A stretch of DNA of 9,407 nt from Hyphomicrobiaceae bacterium. Lineage in GTDB: Bacteria; Pseudomonadota; Alphaproteobacteria; Rhizobiales; MH13. Positions 1-6,198 of the stretch are shown here, one piece after another. Under the pieces are notes generated by a model, which worked only from the letters and a program-made list of their open reading frames with translations, was not told the origin of the DNA and searched no databases. Position 1 is the stretch's first letter, and every line of letters begins with the position of its first letter. A program made the translations under genes and the position numbers. The stretch spans positions 1 to 9,407 of the forward strand of contig JAGRKQ010000213.1 in assembly GCA_020442235.1 (NCBI GenBank), in the 5' to 3' direction.

Positions 1-807
1 CGTCGAGACGATCACCGCACCGGTGAGCGCCACGCGCTGGGCGAGCGAGAGCTGGATGTCGCCGGTGCCAGGCGGCATATCAATGAGAAGAAGATCGAGC
101 GGCGCCCACTCAATCTCGCCGATCATCTGCGAGAGCGCGGAAACCACCATCGGTCCGCGCCAGGCAACGGGTGTTTCTTCCTTCACCAGAAGCCCCATCG
201 ACATCACCTTGATGCCGTGCGCCTCAGGCGGAACGGTCTTCTTGCCCTTGACGATCTCGGGCGGCCCGCTGACGCCGAAAAGGCGCGGCACCGAGGGGCC
301 GTAGATGTCGGCATCGAGCAGGCCGACCTTCAGGCCCATCTGCGCCGCCGCAACGGCCAGATTCGCTGCCGTCGTCGACTTGCCGACCCCGCCCTTGCCG
401 CTGGCCACGGCGACAACCGCGGCAACGCCGGCAAGCGCCTGCGGGCCGGCCGGTCGGGCACCTGCCGCCGGCGTCGCGGCAAGAGGCGCGCTCTGAGGAC
501 GCGCCTTCGGCGCCGATCCGGCGGCATGTTCGGCGGCCAGCACGACGGTTGCACTCTTGACGCCCCGGACCGAGCGGACGGCCTTTTCGGCCGCATCGCG
601 CACCGGGAACCAGAGATCGGCTTCCGCCGGCGGCACCGTCAGGGAGAAGGTCACGGCCCCGTCCTGGACCAGAATTTCAGACAGCGCCCGGGATGCGGCA
701 AGCGGCGCACCCTGCGGCGTCATGATGGTTTCGAGCGCGGCCCTGATCACCGCGACGGCCTCGCCCTGTGCCTCGCCACCGCCAAACAGCTTTCCAAAAA
801 GGCCCAA
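1..807 (-). CDS. mrp: Mrp/ApbC-family Fe-S cluster carrier ATPase (C-terminus cut by window edge)
   Basis: P-loop ATPase of the Mrp/NBP35 family, which binds and hands on iron-sulfur clusters to apoproteins in the cytoplasm. 269 codons are visible and run off the left edge, so the C-terminal CxxC cluster-binding motif expected in the family is outside the window. Visible: an N-terminal DUF59-like domain (about residues 12-90), an Ala/Pro-rich linker (about 91-127), the deviant Walker A SGKGGVGKST (136-145), the A' motif LLDADIYGPSVPRLFG (163-178), RGPMV (217-221) and Walker B/switch II DMPPGTGD (243-250). The start is taken as TTG at 807 because GGGAG lies 7 nt upstream and the protein then opens LGLFGKLFGG; no in-frame ATG occurs before codon 29. 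The DUF59 part lacks the usual Asp-Pro signature. Divergent from mobA. The family call is firm; the client proteins are not known. Confidence 0.95.
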   Translation of the reverse strand, partial: MGLFGKLFGGGEAQGEAVAVIRAALETIMTPQGAPLAASRALSEILVQDGAVTFSLTVPPAEADLWFPVRDAAEKAVRSVRGVKSATVVLAAEHAAGSAPKARPQSAPLAATPAAGARPAGPQALAGVAAVVAVASGKGGVGKSTTAANLAVAAAQMGLKVGLLDADIYGPSVPRLFGVSGPPEIVKGKKTVPPEAHGIKVMSMGLLVKEETPVAWRGPMVVSALSQMIGEIEWAPLDLLLIDMPPGTGDIQLSLAQRVALTGAVIVST

Positions 808-868
808 CGTCTTTCTCCCGCGTCCCCGCTCGTGTAGCCAGACATAAAGAGCGGGAGAGAAAGTTCCA
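808..868. promoter_or_regulatory. Divergent mrp/mobA intergenic control region with inverted repeat
   Basis: This 61-bp spacer must carry the start signals of both divergent genes. CTTTCTCCCGC (811-821) and GCGGGAGAGAAAG (851-863) are an inverted repeat, with one two-base insertion in the right arm. Each arm contains the purine-rich Shine-Dalgarno sequence of the gene it faces, so the symmetry may simply reflect two good ribosome-binding sites. No convincing -35/-10 pair was recognised, and promoters may lie inside the opposing coding regions. Confidence 0.5.
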
Positions 869-1552
869 ATGCAAAGAACCGTCACGGGACAGGATGAAGG
901 CTTCATGCGCGATGCGGCCCGGTATCGCGGCATGACGATGGCGGCCGTCCTCAGCGGCGGCGCGGCATCGCGCTTCGGCAGCGACAAGACGCAGGAAATG
1001 CTCGACGGCCAGAGCCTCCTCGACAGAACGATTGCCTTTGCCGGAACGCAGGCGGCGAGCGTCGTTATTGCCGATGGCGGCCAGGGCCATGCCCTCCCGG
1101 ATGGGCTGACGCGGCTCGTCGATGCCGATTTTGGCGCAGGCCCGGCACGGGGCCTTTGCGCCGCGCTCGCCCATGCCGCCGGGCTGAAGACGCCGCCGCG
1201 CTATCTTCTGACGCTCCCCTGCGACGTGCCCTTCTATCCGCACGATCTTGCCGGCCGCCTCATCGGGGCGGTGGTGCACGATCCGCAGATGCCGGCACTG
1301 GCCGTCTCGGGAAGCCGGCTGCACCCGGCCATCGCCGTCTGGCCGGTGGCGCGCGCCAGCGCCATCATCGCCCGCGTGAAGGCCGGGGAGAATGCCCTGC
1401 ACGCGCTGCTCGGCCCGGCGCAGGAGCGCGGCGAGGTGCGGTTTTCCGGCCCCGTCATCGACGGCATCGAGATCGACCCCTTCTTCAACGTCAACACGCC
1501 CGAAGAGCTTGAGATCGCCCGCGAAGTCTTGCAGGCGCTGGCCGAGGGATAA
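869..1552 (+). CDS. mobA: Molybdenum cofactor guanylyltransferase MobA
   Basis: Transfers GMP from GTP to molybdopterin-Mo to make the guanine dinucleotide cofactor (MGD) of DMSO-reductase-family enzymes; cytoplasmic. Motifs in the 227-residue product: nucleotide-binding loop LSGGAASRFGSDK (28-40), GAGPARGL (89-96), metal-binding PCDVPF (117-122), HPAIAVWPV (152-160) and FFNVNTPEEL (205-214), the order seen in MobA. The E. coli enzyme is about 194 residues; here some 23 residues precede the core. The start at 869 has GGGAGAG 9 nt upstream, but ATG at 905 (GAAGG just before it) and ATG at 932, which opens directly on the fold, are possible, so the N-terminal extension may not be real. It is divergent from the Fe-S carrier gene. 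Molybdenum cofactor synthesis begins with the Fe-S enzyme MoaA, a loose thematic link. A different small-molecule nucleotidyltransferase of this fold cannot be fully excluded. Confidence 0.88.
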   Translation: MQRTVTGQDEGFMRDAARYRGMTMAAVLSGGAASRFGSDKTQEMLDGQSLLDRTIAFAGTQAASVVIADGGQGHALPDGLTRLVDADFGAGPARGLCAALAHAAGLKTPPRYLLTLPCDVPFYPHDLAGRLIGAVVHDPQMPALAVSGSRLHPAIAVWPVARASAIIARVKAGENALHALLGPAQERGEVRFSGPVIDGIEIDPFFNVNTPEELEIAREVLQALAEG

Positions 1553-1578
1553 CCGCCCTTCCCCAGGGTGACGGTTTT
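1551..1578 (+). terminator. Probable rho-independent terminator of mobA
   Basis: Immediately at the mobA stop codon, AACCGCCCT (1551-1559) can pair with AGGG (1565-1568) plus CGGTT (1572-1576). This makes a 9-bp stem with a three-base TGA bulge on the 3' arm and a five-base loop, ending in TTTT (1575-1578). The T-run is short and the stem is interrupted, so termination strength is uncertain. Confidence 0.5.
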
Positions 1579-1754
1579 CCCGGCACGCACAAGGCTTGGG
1601 CAAATCCGGCCGCGCAGACGGCAAAACGTGTTGCAAGCGCTGGAAAAATGATGTGCCATGACCATCGACCGCCCGCCTGCCGGGTGGCCGAGCGCGTCAA
1701 CGCAACAACAACAGGCGCGCGAGGGGCTCAGACGCAAGGAACAGGACAACCACC
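1579..1754 (+). promoter_or_regulatory. Leader/promoter region of the amino-acid transporter operon with a palindromic operator candidate
   Basis: This non-coding stretch must hold the promoter for the transporter genes. GCAAAACGTGTTGC (1621-1634) is a near-perfect 14-bp palindrome centred on CG (one mismatched pair); such CG-centred palindromes are typical of LacI-family operators, but other regulators are possible. It overlaps TTGCAA (1631-1636), a possible -35 box; the matching -10 (TGCCAT, 1654-1659, 17-bp spacing) is poor. A ribosome-binding site AGGA (1743-1746) lies 8 nt before the ATG at 1755. The promoter assignment is weak; the palindrome itself is seen directly. Confidence 0.35.
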
Positions 1755-2525
1755 ATGAACGCCAAGTCGCTCATTCTCGCCGCCGCCGTGGCGCTCGGCA
1801 CCACGGCCGCCGCCCATGCCGAATGGACCACCGTGCGCATCGGCACCGAAGGGGCCTATCCGCCCTTCAACTATGTCGATTCCGACGGGCAGCTGCGGGG
1901 CTTCGACCTCGACATCGCCCGCGCGCTCTGCGAGCAGATGAACGTCACCTGCGAATTCGTCGCCCAGGACTGGGACGGCATCATCCCCGGCCTTGTCGCC
2001 GGGCGCTACGACGCCATCATCGCCTCCATGTCGATCACGCCGGAACGCCTGGAGCAGGTGGACTTCAGCGACAAGTATTACCAGACGCCGGCCCGCTTTG
2101 CCGCGCGGCGCGGATCGGACATCACCGACACCAGCCCGGAAGCCATGGCCGGACGGGTGATCGGCGCGCAGTCCTCGACCGTCAGCGCGAACTTCCTTGA
2201 AGACATCTACACCTCTTCGGAAATCCGCCTCTACGCCACCCAGGACGAGGCCAATCTCGACCTCGCCGCCGGCCGCCTCGACGCGGTCTTCGCCGATTCC
2301 ATCGTGCTCTATGAGTGGCTGGAAAAGACCGACGACGGCAGCTGCTGCGAGTTTGTCGGCGATGCCTATGCCGATGAGGAATATTTCGGCACCGGTGTCG
2401 GCATCGCGCTTCGCAAGGAAGACGACGACCTGCGCGAAATGTTCAACGCGGCGCTCGCCGAAATCCTGGCCAACGGGACCTATGAGCGCATCAACGCGGA
2501 ATATTTCCCCTTCTCCATCTACTGA
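1755..2525 (+). CDS. Periplasmic amino-acid-binding protein of an ABC importer (ArgT/HisJ/NocT type)
   Basis: Captures a polar amino acid in the periplasm and delivers it to the permeases encoded just downstream. 256 residues, a normal family length. A Sec signal peptide occupies about 1-22 (cleavage after AHA). The solute-binding family 3 fold shows TEGAYPPFN (31-39), GFDLDIARALCEQM (49-62), QDWDGIIP (71-78), the ligand-carboxylate region SMSITPER (91-98) and FADS (179-182). Against remembered ArgT/HisJ, Tyr35 stacks on the ligand side chain, Arg98 holds its carboxylate and Asp181 and Glu32 face the amino end, favouring lysine, arginine, ornithine, histidine or an opine. Glu rather than Asp at position 32 is a feature I associate with opine binders such as NocT. 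Cys59/Cys66 match the conserved disulfide; an additional Cys197-Cys198 pair is unusual. First gene of the operon, followed by a hairpin and two permease genes. Confidence 0.93.
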   Translation: MNAKSLILAAAVALGTTAAAHAEWTTVRIGTEGAYPPFNYVDSDGQLRGFDLDIARALCEQMNVTCEFVAQDWDGIIPGLVAGRYDAIIASMSITPERLEQVDFSDKYYQTPARFAARRGSDITDTSPEAMAGRVIGAQSSTVSANFLEDIYTSSEIRLYATQDEANLDLAAGRLDAVFADSIVLYEWLEKTDDGSCCEFVGDAYADEEYFGTGVGIALRKEDDDLREMFNAALAEILANGTYERINAEYFPFSIY

Positions 2526-2537
2526 TCGGGCCTTTGC

Positions 2538-2565
2538 CGGCGGGCGCCTTCATCTGCGCCCGCCG
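2538..2565 (+). repeat. Intercistronic GC-rich stem-loop between binding protein and permease genes
   Basis: CGGCGGGCGC (2538-2547) and GCGCCCGCCG (2556-2565) form a perfect 10-bp inverted repeat with an 8-base loop, 12 bases after the binding-protein stop codon. It is followed by CTTTCC rather than a long T-run. In binding-protein transporters such hairpins commonly stabilise the upstream mRNA or partly terminate transcription, giving more binding protein than permease; that role is inferred here from position. Confidence 0.75.
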
Positions 2566-2603
2566 CTTTCCTGTCCTGGTCGTGCGCCATGGGGACGGAG
2601 CGC

Positions 2604-3320
2604 ATGACGGAGCTGATCGGGCTTCTTTCCTTTGGGAGTGACGGCTGGGGCGACGAGCTCCTGGAAGGGGCGTTCCTGACGCTCAGGCTGGCGCTCGCGA
2701 CCCTGCCTTTCGGGCTTGTCATCGGCCTTTGCGTCGCGCTTCTGAAGAATGCCGAATCCCCCGCCCTTCAGGCGCTCGGCAATCTCTACACCACCATCTT
2801 TCGCGGCCTGCCGGAGCTTTTGACGCTCTTCATCATCTATTTCGGCGGCCAGATCCTTCTGAAGGAAATGCTCGACGTCGTGGCGCCGGGCACGACGGTC
2901 GAGGTCTCCAGCTTCGTTGCCGGCATCATCGCCCTGTCGATCGTCTTCGGCGCCTTTGCAAGCGAAGTCTTCCTGGCCGCGATCCGCGCGGTTCCAAAAG
3001 GCCAGGGCGAGGCGGCGGCCGCGCTCGGGCTGTCGCGCTGGCAGGGTTTTCGCCTCGTCCTCTTCCCGCAGCTCTTCCGGCTGGCGCTGCCGGGGCTCGG
3101 CAATCTCTGGCTCGTCCTTCTGAAGGACACCGCCCTTGTCTCGGTGATCGCGCTCGACGATCTGTTGCGCCAGACGAACGTTGCCGTCGGCGTCACCAAG
3201 GAGCCGTTCTTCTTCTATCTCGTCGCCTGCCTTCTCTATCTGGCGATGTCGCTGGTCTCCACAACCTGTGTCGCGCTGCTGGAAAAGCGCTACAATCGCG
3301 GCTTCGCGGGGAGCCGCTGA
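2604..3320 (+). CDS. Amino-acid ABC transporter permease, HisQ/OccQ type
   Basis: Inner-membrane permease that would pair with the next gene's product to form the channel of the importer. 238 residues from the chosen start, with about five hydrophobic segments (around 22-48, 61-90, 103-128, 158-182, 201-225). The family signature TLRLALATLPFGLVIGL lies near the N-terminus (26-42), FRGLPELL at 66-73, and the EAA loop that docks on the ATPase at about 135-155 (GEAAAALGLS...FPQ). ATG 2604 is preferred because GGGACGGAG sits just before it and the protein then opens in the family style; ATG 2589 would add five residues but has no visible ribosome-binding site. Its stop overlaps the next start (TGATG), implying translational coupling. 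Confidence 0.92.
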   Translation: MTELIGLLSFGSDGWGDELLEGAFLTLRLALATLPFGLVIGLCVALLKNAESPALQALGNLYTTIFRGLPELLTLFIIYFGGQILLKEMLDVVAPGTTVEVSSFVAGIIALSIVFGAFASEVFLAAIRAVPKGQGEAAAALGLSRWQGFRLVLFPQLFRLALPGLGNLWLVLLKDTALVSVIALDDLLRQTNVAVGVTKEPFFFYLVACLLYLAMSLVSTTCVALLEKRYNRGFAGSR

Positions 3321-4120
3321 TGGCCCTGAACGACATGGGGCCGCCGGACCTGAAACGTGCCGAGCGGCGCACGCGCCTGTTCATGATCTTTCTGGGGCTG
3401 GTGTTTCTCGCCACCTTCCTGACCATTCTCGACTGGAATCTCCTGGAACGCTACGGGCCGCGCTTCCTGCGCGGCGTCGGCGTCACCTTCAAGCTGGTGC
3501 TGATCTCGGTCGGCATCGGCTCCGCCGTGGCGCTCCCGGTGGCGCTGGCCCGGCTGTCGGCGAACCGCCTCGTCAACAATCTCGCGCTAGGCTACATCAC
3601 CTTCTTCCGGGGCACGCCCCTGCTCGCCCAGCTGTTCCTTGTCTATTACGGCACCGGGCAATTCCGCGAGGCGATGGAAGCGGTCAATCTGTGGTGGTTC
3701 TTCCGCGACCCGTTCTTCTGTGCCGCCCTGACCTTCACGCTCAACACCACCGCCTATCAGGCCGAAATCCTGCGCGGGGCGATCCAGTCCGTTCCCAAGG
3801 GGCAGTGGGAGGCCGGGCACGCGCTCGGCCTGTCGCGCGCGGTGACCTTCCTGAAGGTGATCCTGCCGCAAGCCTACATCATCGCCCTGCGGCCACTCGG
3901 CAACGAGCTTATCCTGATGATCAAGGGTTCGGCGGTCGCCTCGGTGGTGACGGTCTTCGACATCATGGGCACGACCCGGCTGGCGTTTTCGCGCAGCTTC
4001 GACTTTCAGGTCTATCTGTGGGCCGCCGTGCTGTATCTCTTCATCGTCGAGACAATCCGTATTGCCTGGTCCTTCATCGAGCGCAGACTGACGCGCCACC
4101 TGAGGGTTTCCCGTAGCTGA
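3320..4120 (+). CDS. Amino-acid ABC transporter permease, HisM/OccM type
   Basis: Second inner-membrane subunit of the importer. 266 residues with a first hydrophobic segment at about 19-37, then the His/Glu/Gln permease domain: VTFKLVLISVGIGSAVAL (55-72), FFRGTPLLAQL (95-105), and the EAA loop WEAGHALGLSRAVTFLKVILPQ (about 163-184), followed by GNELILMIKGSAVASVVTVFDI (194-215), which is characteristic of HisM/OccM-like permeases. The reading frame is open upstream to 2729, but the ATG at 3320 overlaps the previous stop by one base and is the natural start. In known operons of this type an ATPase gene (hisP/occP) is normally adjacent. Here the next plus-strand gene, 113 bp on, is a polysaccharide enzyme instead, so no ATPase is encoded in the visible locus. 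Confidence 0.93.
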   Translation: MALNDMGPPDLKRAERRTRLFMIFLGLVFLATFLTILDWNLLERYGPRFLRGVGVTFKLVLISVGIGSAVALPVALARLSANRLVNNLALGYITFFRGTPLLAQLFLVYYGTGQFREAMEAVNLWWFFRDPFFCAALTFTLNTTAYQAEILRGAIQSVPKGQWEAGHALGLSRAVTFLKVILPQAYIIALRPLGNELILMIKGSAVASVVTVFDIMGTTRLAFSRSFDFQVYLWAAVLYLFIVETIRIAWSFIERRLTRHLRVSRS

Positions 4121-4233
4121 CGCATGAGTGCTGCACGATTGCATCGCCGCTGTGATTCAAAAGACACGAAGCGACGTTGAACTTGGTGAGGAAATCAGCG
4201 CATTAAGATTCGGGCGGAAAGGTTCGGATCCTC
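4121..4233 (+). promoter_or_regulatory. Spacer between transporter operon and sugar dehydratase, probable promoter region
   Basis: This 113-bp gap is less GC-rich than the flanking genes. TTGAAC (4177-4182) could be a -35 box, with CATTAA (4201-4206) 18 bp downstream as a poor -10, or TAAGAT (4204-4209) at non-ideal spacing. A ribosome-binding site GGAAAGG lies 11 nt before the ATG at 4234. No clear terminator for the transporter operon was found, so read-through into the dehydratase gene is possible. Confidence 0.3.
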
Positions 4234-6192
4234 ATGAGCTCGCTTTCTCGGCATACGGCCAGCCTCAGATTTATCGGCATGGCGCACGACGCGGTGATGG
4301 CCGCAGTGGTGTTCCTGGCCGGCCACGCGGTCCTGATCGGCATCGACAGGACGCTCGACCTGCCGCATCTCGGCATGCAGCTGGCCGTTTTCGTTGTCGG
4401 CTGGTCGATCACCGCGTTCCTGTTCTCGATCAATCGCGGGTCGTGGCGCTACGCCTCGATTGCCGACCTCTTTGCCATCGTCAAGGCGGCGGCGGTCTGG
4501 ACGGCGCTGTTCCATGTCGGCCGGGCGCTGGTGCTTGCCGGCAACCAGTTGCCGCTGACCATCTGTTTCCTGATCTTCGTGTTCCTGATCTCGGGCATGA
4601 GCCTGACGCGGCTGCTTTACCGGGTCTATCGCGAGTCGATCCTGCGGCAGGTTTTCCCGGAACCGCGCGGCTCATCCAAGCGCAGCGAGAAGCCGCGCTT
4701 CGTGCTCGTTCACACGCTCAACGATCACGCCGAACTGTTCATCCGCGCCCTGCGCACCACCGCGTCGGGTTCGATTGCGGTTTCGGGCATCATCGACGAC
4801 CGCCCAGCCAAGCTGAACCAGCAGATTCATGGTGTGAAGGTGCAGGGCCCGCTCGACGAACTCGGCATCATCCTGCAGAAGCTGCGCACCCGCGGCCAGA
4901 CCGTGGAAGAGATCATCGTCGCCGATTCGGCGATGAGCCCGTCGCGCCTCACCCGCGTGATGGAGACGGCCGCAGCCCACAATCTGCGCGTCAGCCGCGT
5001 TCCGGATATCGGCCTTCAGCGCGAACTCAATGCCGACCAGATCCTCGAACTGAAGCCGGTCAAGCTGACCGACCTCCTCGGCCGGCACGAAAAGCAGATC
5101 GACATGACCAATGTCGCCCGGCTCATCTCCGGCAAGGTCGTTCTGATCTCCGGCGCCGGCGGCTCGATCGGCAGCGAACTGGTGCGCCAGGTCGCCGGGT
5201 TCAGCCCGCGCCAGCTGATCCTTACCGACAACAGCGAGTTCCAGCTCTACAAGGTGACGATGGAAATCCGCGACCGGCATCCGGCGCTGGCGGTCACCGA
5301 TCTCATCGTCGACGTGCGCGACAAGGCCCGCCTCGATGCGGTGATGAGCACCTGCAAGCCCGATGCGGTCTTCCATGCGGCGGCGCTCAAGCATGTGCCC
5401 ATCGTGGAAGACAATCCGCTGGAAGGCATCAAGACCAACGTCATCGGCACCCGCAACATCGCCGACGCCGCCGCCCGCCACAAGGTCGGCACCTTCGTGA
5501 TGATCTCCACCGACAAGGCGGTCAATCCGACCAACATCATGGGGGCGACGAAGCGGGCGGCCGAATCCTACTGCCAGGCGCTCGATCTCCAGTCGGAAGA
5601 CACCTGCTTCCGCACCGTGCGCTTCGGCAATGTTCTCGGCTCGAACGGCTCCGTCGTGCCGCGCTTCCAGGAGCAGATCGCACGCGGCGGTCCGGTGACC
5701 GTCACCCACCCGGACATCACCCGCTATTTCATGTCGATCCCCGAAGCGGTGCGCCTTGTCATGCACGCTTCCGGCCATGGGCTTTCGGCCCCGCATCTGC
5801 GCGGCTCGATCCTCATCCTCGACATGGGCAAGCCGATCCGCATCAACGAGCTTGCCCGCAAGCTGATCTTCCTTGCCGGCTACAAGCCCGGCATCGACAT
5901 CGAGATCACCTATACGGGCCTGAGACCGGGCGAAAAGCTGTCCGAAGAACTCGTCGGCAGTGGCGAGCATGCCGAGAAGGTGGATGGTGCCGGCTTCTCC
6001 CTCGTGACCCCGCGCGCCATCGACTACCCGCTGATCCAGCGCAGCTTCAACGACATGGAAACGGCCTGCAAACAGCAGAACACCGAGCGGGCGCTTGCCA
6101 TCCTGCGCCATCTCGTGCCGGAATATCACAGCGTCGACGAGAACGGCGAGGAACGCCCGCACTCCTCCGAACTGCCGACCTACCGCAACTGA
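4234..6192 (+). CDS. Membrane-anchored UDP-sugar dehydratase/epimerase, WbpM/PglF/CapD family
   Basis: Acts on a UDP-N-acetylhexosamine, probably as a 4,6-dehydratase (UDP-GlcNAc type), early in synthesis of a surface polysaccharide or glycan; inner membrane with the catalytic part in the cytoplasm. 652 residues, normal for the long form. Four hydrophobic helices at about 15-36, 47-66, 82-102 and 108-128; a Rossmann-like middle domain (about 154-275); then the NAD-binding extended-SDR domain with GAGGSIGSE (307-315), HAAALKHVP (381-389), STDKAVNPTN (425-434), RFGNVLGSNGSVVPRF (463-478), RYFMSIPEA (497-505) and LRPGEKLSEEL (563-573). The catalytic triad has Met436 in place of Tyr, with Lys440 (MGATK), as described for WbpM-type dehydratases. 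No glycosyltransferase neighbours are present, so the final sugar is unknown. The start at 4234 is supported by GGAAAGG 11 nt upstream. Confidence 0.93.
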   Translation: MSSLSRHTASLRFIGMAHDAVMAAVVFLAGHAVLIGIDRTLDLPHLGMQLAVFVVGWSITAFLFSINRGSWRYASIADLFAIVKAAAVWTALFHVGRALVLAGNQLPLTICFLIFVFLISGMSLTRLLYRVYRESILRQVFPEPRGSSKRSEKPRFVLVHTLNDHAELFIRALRTTASGSIAVSGIIDDRPAKLNQQIHGVKVQGPLDELGIILQKLRTRGQTVEEIIVADSAMSPSRLTRVMETAAAHNLRVSRVPDIGLQRELNADQILELKPVKLTDLLGRHEKQIDMTNVARLISGKVVLISGAGGSIGSELVRQVAGFSPRQLILTDNSEFQLYKVTMEIRDRHPALAVTDLIVDVRDKARLDAVMSTCKPDAVFHAAALKHVPIVEDNPLEGIKTNVIGTRNIADAAARHKVGTFVMISTDKAVNPTNIMGATKRAAESYCQALDLQSEDTCFRTVRFGNVLGSNGSVVPRFQEQIARGGPVTVTHPDITRYFMSIPEAVRLVMHASGHGLSAPHLRGSILILDMGKPIRINELARKLIFLAGYKPGIDIEITYTGLRPGEKLSEELVGSGEHAEKVDGAGFSLVTPRAIDYPLIQRSFNDMETACKQQNTERALAILRHLVPEYHSVDENGEERPHSSELPTYRN

Positions 6193-6198
6193 GCTCCA

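Noticed and set aside
677..1636. Long minus-strand open frame antisense to mobA (319 codons)
   Set aside because: It has low-complexity Arg/Ala/Gly composition typical of a shadow frame in GC-rich DNA, and mobA on the other strand carries all the expected motifs.
2729..3319. Upstream extension of the second permease frame
   Set aside because: The frame is open by chance within the first permease gene; the extension reads as Arg/Pro-rich noise, and the ATG at 3320 overlaps the preceding stop in the normal operon style.
4672..6162. 496-codon minus-strand open frame inside the dehydratase gene
   Set aside because: It mirrors the codon structure of the clearly identified dehydratase, shows no recognisable motif and has Asp/Arg/Ala/Gly/His-biased composition.
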